The position numbers and the translations under genes were made by a program. A stretch of 64,000 bases of DNA from Citrifermentans bremense (GTDB lineage Bacteria > Desulfobacterota > Desulfuromonadia > Geobacterales > Geobacteraceae). Below the pieces are notes generated by a model. That model worked only from the letters and a program-made list of their open reading frames with translations. It was not told the DNA's origin and ran no database searches. The stretch is from positions 3,140,001 through 3,204,000 of the forward strand of contig NZ_AP023213.1 in the NCBI RefSeq assembly GCF_014218275.1, in the 5' to 3' direction. The first letter of the stretch is position 1. The number at the start of each line of letters is the position of its first letter. Positions 13,432 through 21,820 of the stretch are shown here, in pieces.

Positions 13432-16092
13432 ATGCGAAAGCCGGCCCTCAACCTGAGATCGAAGATACTCGCCATATTCCTGGCCATCTCCCTGGTGACC
13501 ATAACCGGCATGATCGTGATCGCCCTGCTGTTCATCAAGCCGCTTCTGGAAGCGAAGCTTGAAAAGCGCGGCCAGTCGATAGCCCACGCCATCTCTTACC
13601 AGTGCATAACTCCGGTCCTCTCCAGGGATTTCCTGCAACTGGACCTGTTTTTACGCGAGTACGCCAACTCCGAAAACGACGTCTCCTACATCTATGTCAC
13701 CACAGCTGAAGGCGAGGTCATCGCCCACTCCTTCGGCCGTACCTTCCCGGTGGCGCTGAAGGAGTTGAGCCGGCGGGCCGGGAAGGAGGCCAACGACATC
13801 ACAAGGCTCCAGACGACGGAAGGGGACATAATACAGATATCCGAACCGATCCTCGACGGACACCTGGGCAGGCTGCATGTCGGAATGTCCCTCGCTCCGA
13901 TACAAAAGGACATCAACGAGATCATCATGTCCCTCATAAGCTTCGCCGCCCTGTTTTTCTTCTCGTCTTTGCTGCTGTTACTGTTCATCGACAGGTGGAT
14001 TGTAAGCCCCATATTCCTGATCAGGTCCGCCTCGCTGAAGGTCAAAGCGGGCGACATCGACAGCAGGGTTGCGGTGCGCTCCAGGGATGAGATCGGAGGC
14101 CTCGCCGAGGATTTCAACGGCATGCTCGACGCTATGAAGGAGTCCAGGGCATCGCTGGTTCAGGAGAAGCAACTGCTGGCCGAAAGCGAAAACAGGTTGA
14201 GGAAAATCATCCAGCAAAGCCCCTTATCCATGGCCCTTGTCAACCCGGACGGCGCCATAGAGTACATAAACGACTACGCCGTGCAGACCTTCGGTTACCA
14301 GCCTCAGGACATCCCCCACATCAAAGAGTGGTGGCTCAAGGCATTCCCCGATCCCGAGTACCGCAAGCAGGTGACCGGCCAGTGGACGGCACTCATGAAA
14401 AAAGCCGCCGCCGAAAACGGGTACATCGAGCGCCGGGAATACCAGGTCACCTGCAAGGACGGCACGCAGAAGACGATCCTCATTTTTGGGCTTTTGATCG
14501 ACAACGAGGTCTTCGTCGTCTTCGAGGACATCAGTGCCCTGAAGCAGGTCGAGAAGGAGTTGAGAGCGTCGAAAGAGCACTTGGACGCCACTATCAACGC
14601 ACTGCCCGATCTCCTGTTCAGGATCGACCGGGAAGGTCACATCTACGAAGCCCGCTATTCCAGCGCGAACCAGCTCTACCTCGCGCCGGAGCTCTTCCTA
14701 GGCAGGCGGCTGACAGAGGTACTGCCACCTGAGGCTGCAGCCGTCATAATGACCGCCCTTGGCGAGGCCGTCGCCAAGGGAAGCCATCGCGGCGCGATCT
14801 ATTCGCTCCCCCTCCCCCAAGGAGAGCGGTGGTACGAACTCTCGTTGGCAGCGATGGGAAGGCCGGATCACCCGCAGACCCAATTCATCGTGCTTGCCCG
14901 CGACATCACGGAAAGGAGGCTTGCCGAGCAGGACCGGCTGAAACTCGAACAGCAACTGCTCCACGCCCAGAAGCTTGAGAGCCTGGGGGTACTGGCTGGG
15001 GGGATCGCCCATGACTTCAACAACCTGCTGACCGCCATCGTCGGCAACACAGATTTAGCCTTGATGCGCCTCGCCCCGGAGTCACCGGTACGGGACAACC
15101 TGCAACGCATCGAGCAGGCAGCCGGCCGTGCGGCGGATCTTTCCAAGCAGATGCTAGCGTACTCCGGCAAAGGGAGGTTCGTGATAGAAACAATCGATCT
15201 GAACCGGCTGATCAGGGAAATGACGCACATGCTGGAAGTTTCCATCACCAAGAAGGCCGTCCTCAACTTCAAACTTACCGACCCGCTGCCGACCATCGAG
15301 GCGGATGCCACGCAGTTGCACCAGATCATCATGAACCTGATCATCAACGCCTCCGAAGCCATCGACACGGAGAGCGGGGTCATCTCGATAGCTACCGGCA
15401 GCATGCAGTGCGACAGGAACTACTTGAACAGCATCTGGATGCACGAGCAGCTTGCCGAGGGGCTCTACGTCTGGCTTGAGATAACCGACACCGGTTGCGG
15501 AATGGACGCTGAAACGGTAGGGAAAATGTTCGATCCCTTCTTCACCACCAAGTTCACAGGCCGGGGACTCGGCATGGCCGCGGTGCTCGGCATCATCCGC
15601 GGCCACAAAGGGGCGATCACGGTCAAAAGCGAACCGGGCCGCGGCGCCGCCTTCAGGGTTTTCCTCCCTGCCGGCGGCAAGCCAAAGGACCCCGCAAACG
15701 GTGGAAATCGCGATGAGGCGGGTTGGAGAGGCAAGGGAACAGTGCTGCTCGTCGACGATGAACAGACGGTCCTCGATATAGGCGGCGAGATGCTGAAGGA
15801 ACTGGGATTCGAGGTCGTGACGGCGATGGACGGCAGCGAGGCGCTGGAGCTCTTCAAACAGGACGTAGAGAGATTTTCCTTCATCATTCTCGACCTGACC
15901 ATGCCGCGCCTGGACGGCGAGCAGACCTATCGGCAGATGAGACAGCTAAAGCCCGACGTCAAGGTGGTCATGTCCAGCGGCTACAACGAGCAGGAGATCA
16001 ACCAGCGTCTAGGGGGGACGGGGCTCGCCGGTTTCCTGCAAAAACCTTACAACCTCTCCACGCTCAGAGACGTCATAAAGGAGATGAAGTGA
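13432..16092 (+). CDS. Membrane hybrid histidine kinase (HAMP-PAS-PAS-HisKA-HATPase-REC)
   Basis: An 886-aa sensor kinase. A transmembrane segment at about 10-35, a periplasmic part to about 165 and a second transmembrane segment near 165-190 are followed by HAMP (to about 240), two PAS-like regions (about 255-370 and 385-500), a HisKA H-box with phospho-acceptor His527 in GGIAHDFNNLL, an HATPase domain (N box MNLIINASEAI, G boxes DTGCGM and GRGLGMA) and a C-terminal receiver with Asp821 in ILDLTMPRLDGE. It sits 7 bp behind the PhnD-like lipoprotein, a likely extracytoplasmic input partner. No DNA-binding response regulator is adjacent. The stop overlaps the start of the next gene by 4 bp. 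Confidence 0.9.
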   Translation: MRKPALNLRSKILAIFLAISLVTITGMIVIALLFIKPLLEAKLEKRGQSIAHAISYQCITPVLSRDFLQLDLFLREYANSENDVSYIYVTTAEGEVIAHSFGRTFPVALKELSRRAGKEANDITRLQTTEGDIIQISEPILDGHLGRLHVGMSLAPIQKDINEIIMSLISFAALFFFSSLLLLLFIDRWIVSPIFLIRSASLKVKAGDIDSRVAVRSRDEIGGLAEDFNGMLDAMKESRASLVQEKQLLAESENRLRKIIQQSPLSMALVNPDGAIEYINDYAVQTFGYQPQDIPHIKEWWLKAFPDPEYRKQVTGQWTALMKKAAAENGYIERREYQVTCKDGTQKTILIFGLLIDNEVFVVFEDISALKQVEKELRASKEHLDATINALPDLLFRIDREGHIYEARYSSANQLYLAPELFLGRRLTEVLPPEAAAVIMTALGEAVAKGSHRGAIYSLPLPQGERWYELSLAAMGRPDHPQTQFIVLARDITERRLAEQDRLKLEQQLLHAQKLESLGVLAGGIAHDFNNLLTAIVGNTDLALMRLAPESPVRDNLQRIEQAAGRAADLSKQMLAYSGKGRFVIETIDLNRLIREMTHMLEVSITKKAVLNFKLTDPLPTIEADATQLHQIIMNLIINASEAIDTESGVISIATGSMQCDRNYLNSIWMHEQLAEGLYVWLEITDTGCGMDAETVGKMFDPFFTTKFTGRGLGMAAVLGIIRGHKGAITVKSEPGRGAAFRVFLPAGGKPKDPANGGNRDEAGWRGKGTVLLVDDEQTVLDIGGEMLKELGFEVVTAMDGSEALELFKQDVERFSFIILDLTMPRLDGEQTYRQMRQLKPDVKVVMSSGYNEQEINQRLGGTGLAGFLQKPYNLSTLRDVIKEMK

Positions 16093-16595
16093 GCCTTGCC
16101 ATCAGAAAAGAAGCTCCCGCCGATGTAGCCGCCATTGAGGCGGTCACCATTGCCGCCTTTCTAAACACCCCGTACACGAGCCACACCGAGCAGTTCATCG
16201 TCAACGCGCTACGCAAAGCCGGCAAACTCACCGTCTCTTTAGTCGCAGAAGAAGGCGGTGAAATCGTGGGTCATGTCGCCGTATCACCGGTCTCTGTTTC
16301 GGATCGGACAACCGGCTGGTTTGGCTTGGGACCTATTTCCGTTCTCCCGGAATGGCAGGGGCGCGGGATCGGTTCAGCTCTTATGCAGGAAGCTTTGAGG
16401 GTGCTTGAAGAGGAAGGAGCCGCAGGATGCGTGCTGCTCGGCGAGCCCGAATACTATGGACGCTTCGGCTTCCGTGCCGAGCCGAATCTGGTCCTCCCCG
16501 ACGTCCCGCCGGAATACTTCCAGGCGCTCGTCTTCAGGCCGCCCCTCCCCTGCGGAACCGTTTCTTATGACAAAGCGTTCAACGCTCAGGAGTGA
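16089..16595 (+). CDS. GNAT family N-acetyltransferase
   Basis: A 168-aa acetyltransferase of the GNAT fold, transferring an acetyl group from acetyl-CoA to an unidentified substrate. The core motif A is visible as LGPISVLPEWQGRGIGSALM, with the Q/R-x-x-G-x-G/A pattern QGRGIG that binds CoA pyrophosphate, and a later GEPEYYGRFGF segment typical of the YhbS-like subgroup. The GTG start overlaps the kinase stop by 4 bp, so it is probably translated from the same message, although a functional link is not obvious. Full length for the family. Confidence 0.88.
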   Translation: MSLAIRKEAPADVAAIEAVTIAAFLNTPYTSHTEQFIVNALRKAGKLTVSLVAEEGGEIVGHVAVSPVSVSDRTTGWFGLGPISVLPEWQGRGIGSALMQEALRVLEEEGAAGCVLLGEPEYYGRFGFRAEPNLVLPDVPPEYFQALVFRPPLPCGTVSYDKAFNAQE

Positions 16596-16611
16596 GAGGA
16601 AAATGCTTCGT

Positions 16612-16986
16612 TCAGGCAGCCTTTCTGGGGGGGGTAAGTACCGATAGTGCCAGATCGCTCGACTGGAAAGCAGATCTCCCTAATTTCTGAAAGGCCCTGG
16701 GACCTCCACCGATCAAAAGCCCCGCGGCCTCCTGGGTAAGATGCAGCTTCTTTCTGATGCGGCGGATTTCCTCCGGCAGAAGGAGTCCCTCATAGAGGGC
16801 CTTGAGGTGGTTCAACATGCGGTCGGAAACCTCCAAATCCTCCCCGGTATGAACACTCTCCTCCGACTCATCACAGTACCACCCCGGCATGTCGAAGGTC
16901 ACCGATTCCCCCTTATAGGTGAGGGTCATGGGGCGCGCGTCCCGGTACATCGGCACCCCTGTTTCGGGACAGACAGGGTTACTCAT
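16612..16986 (-). CDS. MqsA/YgiT-like antitoxin, no toxin partner seen
   Basis: A 124-aa protein. Its C-terminal half carries the MqsA-type helix-turn-helix: LLPEEIRRIRKKLHLTQEAA followed by IGGGPRAFQKLGRS, the usual G-G-x-x-x-F motif of this antitoxin family. The N-terminal half corresponds to the MqsA zinc region but keeps few cysteines (a single C near CPETG and one in GWYCDES), so metal binding is doubtful. Start 16,986 has AAGGAG upstream; a longer start at 17,031 is less likely. In typical systems an MqsR toxin lies just upstream, but here that side holds only a fragment of an unrelated plus-strand gene, so this looks like an orphan regulator. Confidence 0.75.
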   Translation of the reverse strand: MSNPVCPETGVPMYRDARPMTLTYKGESVTFDMPGWYCDESEESVHTGEDLEVSDRMLNHLKALYEGLLLPEEIRRIRKKLHLTQEAAGLLIGGGPRAFQKLGRSAFQSSDLALSVLTPPRKAA

Positions 16987-17025
16987 GAACCTTCTCCTTG
17001 AACGACAGCAGCAGAAATTCCGTAA

Positions 17026-17136
17026 CGACAAGCCGGCTATCTCAAGGCGGATACCCGCGACTGGCTCCCCTCACACTTCGATACCGCCAGCTACAAATCC
17101 AAACGGCGCAAGTACTTCGCCTCGCCGAAAAAGTAG
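17026..17136 (+). pseudogene. Short C-terminal gene fragment, unknown
   Basis: An open frame of 36 codons with protein-like composition (a TRDWLPSHFDTASYKSKRRK stretch) ending in TAG at 17,134-17,136 and closed upstream by TAA, with no start codon. It lies between the antitoxin and the amidase-like gene and is probably a remnant of a deleted gene. No family recognised. Confidence 0.3.
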
Positions 17137-17197
17137 GCCGGAAAGACAAAGAAGAGCCGGTGGATCGCGGAGGCATCGCCCCAAAAGGAGGTTGCTC

Positions 17198-17884
17198 ATG
17201 TACAAAGTGAAATTCTACCGTGGCGACTACATCGAGAGACAGCGTCAGGCCAACAGCGACAATTGCGTCGCTTACGTAGAGCAGCATTTCAACAGCTACA
17301 CGGGCACAGACGACTACAGTGTGGTGGTAACCGGCTCCAACGCATCCCCCACCAGCAAAAACTGGGGGCGCTGGTATGCGGCGGCGGTGGCACGCGAATT
17401 CAACTCCCATGTGGGAGGGGATAACGGCATCAAGGTTGGAGGCTATGACGGCAGGGGAGACGGCAACCTCCGATACACCAAAATGCCCGCCATCCTGCTC
17501 GAACCGCTGTTCGCCAGCAACCCGCATCAGGCCGAGCTTATCCGCTCCGAAAGCGGGCAAGAGCGGCTGGCCCGAATCCTGTGCGAAAGCATCCAACGTT
17601 TCTTCCAGGACGGAGGAACCATAGGATTCAGCGTAGGGCACAAATACAAGACCTCCAATCCCAGCGACCGAGGAGTCCCCTTGGTGGGCGGAGGTTTGGA
17701 GGCAGACTTCGCCGAAAAAGTCCTGATCAAGGCGAAGGAGATGCTGGAGGCAATAGACGCTCCCGTAGAAGAGCGGCAACTGAGGGTCATGAAAGGCGGC
17801 GAACTGCTGTGGTCCGGCACGGTAGACGCCGACAGCGACGTACGCTGGGATCCAGTCAGAGGAGTGCTGCAAATCGAGGCGTAG
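17198..17884 (+). CDS. Amidase_3-like protein, N-terminal zinc ligands not seen
   Basis: A 228-aa protein resembling the second half of N-acetylmuramoyl-L-alanine amidase family 3. RQRQANSDNCVAYVEQHFNS resembles the R..AN...AD..iSIHxNA motif with a candidate zinc His, and MPAILLEPLFASNPHQAELI matches the MPAvLvE-gFisN catalytic-Glu motif. The usual N-terminal GHGG and following Glu ligands are absent, because the protein begins just before the RxxAN motif. It may be a shortened cell-wall amidase or an inactive relative. A C-terminal extension of about 70 residues is unassigned. ATG 17,198 has AAAGGAGG upstream. No signal peptide. Confidence 0.6.
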   Translation: MYKVKFYRGDYIERQRQANSDNCVAYVEQHFNSYTGTDDYSVVVTGSNASPTSKNWGRWYAAAVAREFNSHVGGDNGIKVGGYDGRGDGNLRYTKMPAILLEPLFASNPHQAELIRSESGQERLARILCESIQRFFQDGGTIGFSVGHKYKTSNPSDRGVPLVGGGLEADFAEKVLIKAKEMLEAIDAPVEERQLRVMKGGELLWSGTVDADSDVRWDPVRGVLQIEA

Positions 17885-18131
17885 CTGGGTCCCCCTGCCC
17901 TGCCCCATCAAACCGTGCATGGCAGGGGGCAGAGACCAATGCCTTTCGCGCTCTTCAGGGATCTTACACTTGGAGCCGAGTACGACATAGGAGAAAAAGC
18001 TTTTTCCACCGACTCCGTTGACCTATACCTCGTGGCGCCCTTGTACCTGGGATCTACATGGAAATCCCCTCTCTTTGTCAAATCCCACTTAGGCCCATGG
18101 ACCGGCTAACGAATTACACGAATCATTGCGT

Positions 18132-18151
18132 TTCCATGTGCTCCGCCATTA
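18132..18151. repeat. Imperfect second copy of the selC 3' end (att-like)
   Basis: The segment reads TTCCATGTGCTCCGCCATTA. It matches the selC end at 11,306-11,327 (TTCCCATGTGCTTCCGCCATTA) with one C and one T missing, including the four bases after CCA. No T arm or stem is preserved upstream. It lies in an otherwise gene-free 415-bp stretch (17,885-18,300) in which I see nothing else. It could be the eroded outer boundary of an older insertion. Confidence 0.5.
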
Positions 18152-18300
18152 CCCCCCCTACCCCCTCACCTATTTGTGCTAATCAGGTCTATCCCCTCTA
18201 TCAATCGAACAAATACCTCAAGGGCCATGCCTTGGTGCCGATACCCTTACTGTGCTGTTGCCACAACCTTTCTGATGCAAATAAGACTTACGGAGAAGCC

Positions 18301-18522
18301 ATGAAGCTCTTGTTGTGCATAGCTATTGATCTAGCAGGTATGGGAACTTATGCGGTCCCTGGTGCAGGCGAACTCGGGGACATTGCTTGGGCACCGGTCG
18401 CTGCAGTCCTGGTCAGGATGTTGTGTGGCAACGGAGCTAAACTCGCCTTTACTGAAGAATTACTGCCATTCACCGACATCATTCCGTCCGCCACAATCAG
18501 TTATTTCAGATCCAGATCCTAA
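18301..18522 (+). CDS. Small conserved-type membrane protein
   Basis: A 73-aa protein starting at ATG 18,301 with GGAGAAG upstream. It has two hydrophobic segments separated by the GAGELGDIAWAPVAAVLV region and ends with a PFTDIIPSATISYF segment. The pattern of Gly, Asp and Pro at helix ends looks like a small two-helix membrane protein under constraint rather than random sequence. It lies 25 bp upstream of the exported FlgT-like protein, so may be coexpressed. Function unknown. Confidence 0.6.
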   Translation: MKLLLCIAIDLAGMGTYAVPGAGELGDIAWAPVAAVLVRMLCGNGAKLAFTEELLPFTDIIPSATISYFRSRS

Positions 18523-18547
18523 ACTCCAATTTGCAGGGGGAGAAAAC

Positions 18548-19717
18548 ATGCTTAAGTCTCTTGCCGCCTTTATCACCATGTTGCTGCTGGTTGTGTCGGT
18601 TGCTGCAGCCGGTCCCGTCCCCGAAAAAACTGAGACGGTAATTGTGACCGGTGTCGGGATGACCGCCGACGCGGCACGGCAAAACGCAGTCCGCAACGCT
18701 GTAGAACAAGTCGTCGGGACCTACATCAAGTCCGAGACCGCGGTAAGCAACAGCGTTTTGATCAAGGATGAAATCCTGAGCCACAGCGGGGGCTATGCAC
18801 AGGAAACGAAGGTCCTGTCGACAAATAAGACAGATGACGGTTTAATCTCGGTTCAGCTCCAAGCAACTATCATCAGCACGAAGCTGGTCCGTAAATTGAA
18901 CGAGCTCAACATTGCCACGAAGACGGTTGATGAAGGTCTCTTCGCGAAGGCTTTGTCAAAACTCGATACCGACAGGAGCAAGAACGAGGAATCCGTGGCA
19001 GGCAAGGCCCTATTGGACGACGTGGTGAAGAAGTTTCCCTCTCAGGCTTACCGCATCTCCATCGGCGAGGTGTCCTTGGAATCTGTGAGCGACGCCACCA
19101 AAACTGCGACGGTCAGGATTCCGCTTAAAATAACTTGGGACCACGACTTCGTCGGCGAGCTCATACAGACGATGAAGCAGACTTCCAAGTTTTCCAGCGA
19201 CTTTGAGGATCTCATCGCACTCAACAAACGTTTCAGGCAGGAGCCGTCCAACGGCCAGTTCGAGCAGCTTTACTGTTTCACCGAAAAGTCCGCCCTGGCT
19301 GACCTTACTCCGGAATACTGCGGCGTAGTCTCCAGTCCTTCAAGCGCCTCGTACAGAAGTTCCTCAATTTATCAGTTCATGAAACTTACGCGCGGAGGGC
19401 ACAATGTTCCCGTCAAGGTCAGGCTGACCTATAAGGCTGCTGATGGCCGGAAGCTAAAGGTGACCTACAACGAACTCAAGTCGGACAACTACAAGCAGCA
19501 AGGATTAGACAAGGTCAGATTGAAGAAGATAGGTTCGCCGAGCTCTCTCACCTTTACCCCTCCAAGCGGCAACGTTCCCAATGCCATCGCCGGTCCTTAC
19601 GCAGAAATGATACTGGTAGATGGCGAGTACAACATGAACGTTGAAGACAACCTACCGATGGTTCAGTTGCAAAAGGTGAAGAGCATCGAGGCGATAGTGG
19701 AGCAACTAAAAGATTAG
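18548..19717 (+). CDS. Exported protein with FlgT/LPP20-like N-terminal domain
   Basis: A 389-aa protein. Signal peptide at 1-21 (LAAFITMLLLVVSVAAA), then a domain whose VIVTGVGMTADAARQNAVRN motif and EQVVGTYIKSET segment match the FlgT N-terminal/LPP20 pattern (V-x-G-x-G with helix AxxxAxRxAVxxxxG). The FlgT domain is known in the Vibrio flagellar H-ring, but similar domains occur in nonflagellar lipoproteins. The C-terminal 250 residues are unassigned, with a mix of beta-like and charged segments. ATG 18,548 has GGGGGAG upstream. No flagellar genes are nearby; the next gene encodes an exported FtsZ-like protein. Periplasmic or outer-membrane location is inferred. Confidence 0.7.
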   Translation: MLKSLAAFITMLLLVVSVAAAGPVPEKTETVIVTGVGMTADAARQNAVRNAVEQVVGTYIKSETAVSNSVLIKDEILSHSGGYAQETKVLSTNKTDDGLISVQLQATIISTKLVRKLNELNIATKTVDEGLFAKALSKLDTDRSKNEESVAGKALLDDVVKKFPSQAYRISIGEVSLESVSDATKTATVRIPLKITWDHDFVGELIQTMKQTSKFSSDFEDLIALNKRFRQEPSNGQFEQLYCFTEKSALADLTPEYCGVVSSPSSASYRSSSIYQFMKLTRGGHNVPVKVRLTYKAADGRKLKVTYNELKSDNYKQQGLDKVRLKKIGSPSSLTFTPPSGNVPNAIAGPYAEMILVDGEYNMNVEDNLPMVQLQKVKSIEAIVEQLKD

Positions 19718-19789
19718 CCATCGCCGAAAGACGGACGAATACTGGCGGGGACGTAGGTGCTGGTTGAGTTACGGCCCTCACTATCCTTT

Positions 19790-19808
19790 AGCGACACATT
19801 GTGTCGCT
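19790..19808. promoter_or_regulatory. Perfect 8-bp hairpin upstream of the FtsZ-like gene
   Basis: AGCGACAC-ATT-GTGTCGCT (19,790-19,808) forms an 8-bp stem with a 3-nt loop. It lies 33 bp before ATG 19,842 and 72 bp after the previous stop. It is followed by TTCTCC rather than a full T run, so it could be a weak terminator, an RNA-processing site or a protein-binding palindrome. Confidence 0.5.
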
Positions 19809-19841
19809 TTCTCCTGTTACATTTGGGCAGGAGGAAGAGTC

Positions 19842-20756
19842 ATGAAACGTCGCGAGTTTTTACAGGAGATGGGGACTGGGCTCCTCACAGCTGCGATAAT
19901 GCCAGGTCTCATGGGCCAACTGCTCATTCGGCAGGTTGGAAGAGGAACACAGCTCCCCACGTTGGGTGCTGCCGCCCATTGCGAGGGTACCCGTATAGTC
20001 GCAATAGGAATCGGCCCAACTGCGGCAGGCATCACCACTATTCTCTCCCATGGCACGCCAGAGATCTCATGCCATCAAGTCGTCTTCGACTCGACCGGAA
20101 AAGGAAGCGCTCTCGCAGAATTGCTCGCGCTGGTACGTTCGTGCGACTTGCTGTTCCTCCTCACCTGTTTCGACGACCCCGCCTGCCTGCCTGTTTTCGA
20201 AGCCATGGGTGCCTCCGCCCGCGAGTGTGATGTTTTTACCATAGGCATCGTCCCGGATCCAACGATCCTGCGACCGGACCCAAAGGTGGTGTCGTCCCTA
20301 TGGAATGTCTCGTTCCAAGCTCTTGCCGCAACCCCTCCCGCTGGTGGCGGCAAAACAACCGGATGGAACGGGTATGCGATGAGACATCTCCCCGCCACAG
20401 TCGTCGACATCATCCTGCATCACTCACTTATCTGCGTGGATTTTGCCGACGTTAGATCCGTCATGACAGCGGGCTCCATGGGGAGAATGGGCGTGGCGGT
20501 GGCCCCCATTGAAAGTGCGCCGCTTGCGGCAATTGGCGCTTTCAAGCGCTTGCAAGGGCAAGAATTCAGAATTGATACAGCTTCCGGTTTCCTTGTCTGC
20601 GTACGCAGTTCCAGCGCAATCACTATGGATGATTTCGACAGGGCAGCCGCGGTCATACACGAATGGGTACCGAGCGAAGCGGATCTTATAATTAGCCTCG
20701 TGATGGATGAAGCAATGGGAGGCAACGTCAAAGCAACCATCTTGGCGGTCACTTAA
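19842..20756 (+). CDS. Divergent FtsZ-like protein with Tat-type leader
   Basis: A 304-aa protein. The C-terminal half follows FtsZ: CVDFADVRSVMTAGSMGRMG at 198-217 corresponds to the FtsZ synergy (T7) loop NVDFADVRTVM, with both aspartates (D200, D203) retained, and then comes an FtsZ-like C-terminal subdomain to the LVMDEAMGGNVKATILAV end. The N-terminal half keeps an IVAIGIGPTAAG start like the FtsZ G1 strand, but the tubulin signature GGGTGTG is replaced around residues 109-116 by CFDDPACL, so GTP binding is doubtful. The first 25 residues, MKRREFLQEMGTGLLTAAIM, look like a twin-arginine leader. ATG 19,842 has AGGAGGAAG upstream. It is too short and too divergent to be the cell-division FtsZ. 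Confidence 0.72.
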   Translation: MKRREFLQEMGTGLLTAAIMPGLMGQLLIRQVGRGTQLPTLGAAAHCEGTRIVAIGIGPTAAGITTILSHGTPEISCHQVVFDSTGKGSALAELLALVRSCDLLFLLTCFDDPACLPVFEAMGASARECDVFTIGIVPDPTILRPDPKVVSSLWNVSFQALAATPPAGGGKTTGWNGYAMRHLPATVVDIILHHSLICVDFADVRSVMTAGSMGRMGVAVAPIESAPLAAIGAFKRLQGQEFRIDTASGFLVCVRSSSAITMDDFDRAAAVIHEWVPSEADLIISLVMDEAMGGNVKATILAVT

Positions 20757-20935
20757 GTAGAGGTAAAGGGGATCAGGATTAGCACCTGTAGATTTCGTGA
20801 TTGGAATCAACAGAGAGACTGGATTAGTGACCAGCATCCCCGCTCCCTAGAGTACGAATGCATATTAGCAATTTCGGTCAGGATTCTCTCTTGAGATTGG
20901 GGTAGGATGTGCCACGAATCGAGAGGGGAGATGAG

Positions 20936-21796
20936 ATGGACAAGGCACAGGCATACGCGGAAAGGTTCGATAAGGTCTTGCGCTACATCGAGCGGCACCT
21001 GGACGAGCCGTTGACGGTGGAGCGGTTGAGCCGCGTGGCGCATTTCTCGAAGTTCCACTACCACAGGCAATTCTCGCTCTACAGCGGCATCGGGGTCTTC
21101 GCCTATATCCGGCTGCTGCGGCTTAAGCATGCTTCATACCGGCTTGCCTACCGCCGGGAGGAGCGCATCATCGACATTGCCCTCGACGCCGGATTCCACA
21201 GCCCGGAAGCGTTTGCCCGCGCTTTCAAGCAGATGTTCGGTCATTCCCCCTCTCAATTCAGAAAATCACCCAAATGGCAGCCCTGGAGGGAGCGCTTCCG
21301 GCTGCCGCCCATCGAAAGGAGAGGAGACATGGACGTGAAAATTGTGGAGTTCCCGGAGACGCGGATCGCGATATTAGCCCACCGGGGCGCGCCGGAGAAG
21401 CTGGACGATTCGGCGCTGAAATTCATCGAGTGGCGCAAGCAAAGCGGGCTTTCACCGGTGAAGCAGTGCCGCACCTTCGGCCTGGTCTACGACGATCCCG
21501 CGATTGTCGAACCGGAAGAGTTCCGCTTTGACATCTGCGGTGAAGTGTTGCAGGAGGTGCCGGAGAACCCGCAAGGAGTGTTCAACGGCCTGATCCCCGG
21601 CGGCCGGTGCGCGGTGGCGCGGCACCTAGGCTCCCACGACCGGATCGGTGACAGCGTTTATCCGCTCTACCGCGACTGGTTCCCCAAAAGCGGCGAGGAG
21701 CTACGGGACTTCCCGCTCTTCTTCCACTACCAGAACCTGATGCCCGAGGTGGCCGAGCACGAGTTGATAACCGACATCTACCTGCCGCTCAAGTAG
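20936..21796 (+). CDS. AraC-family regulator with GyrI-like effector domain
   Basis: A 286-aa transcription factor. Residues of about 8-115 form a double helix-turn-helix of the AraC/XylS type (FSKFHYHRQFSLYSG, then IIDIALDAGFHSPEAFARAF and GHSPSQFRK). About residues 130-285 match the GyrI-like/SOUL-type small-molecule-binding domain (VKIVEFPETRIAILAHRG, then a YPLYRDWFPKSGEEL segment), as in the Rob and SbmC group. ATG 20,936 follows GAGGGGAG. Such proteins usually respond to amphipathic compounds and activate efflux or stress genes; no obvious target is adjacent. Confidence 0.9.
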   Translation: MDKAQAYAERFDKVLRYIERHLDEPLTVERLSRVAHFSKFHYHRQFSLYSGIGVFAYIRLLRLKHASYRLAYRREERIIDIALDAGFHSPEAFARAFKQMFGHSPSQFRKSPKWQPWRERFRLPPIERRGDMDVKIVEFPETRIAILAHRGAPEKLDDSALKFIEWRKQSGLSPVKQCRTFGLVYDDPAIVEPEEFRFDICGEVLQEVPENPQGVFNGLIPGGRCAVARHLGSHDRIGDSVYPLYRDWFPKSGEELRDFPLFFHYQNLMPEVAEHELITDIYLPLK

Positions 21797-21820
21797 CACC
21801 TCCTACCGCCGGTACTTGCA

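Noticed and set aside
16919-17198. N-terminal extension of the amidase-like protein
   Set aside because: The extended frame is Arg/Pro-rich, antisense to the antitoxin gene, and ATG 17,198 has a strong AAAGGAGG.
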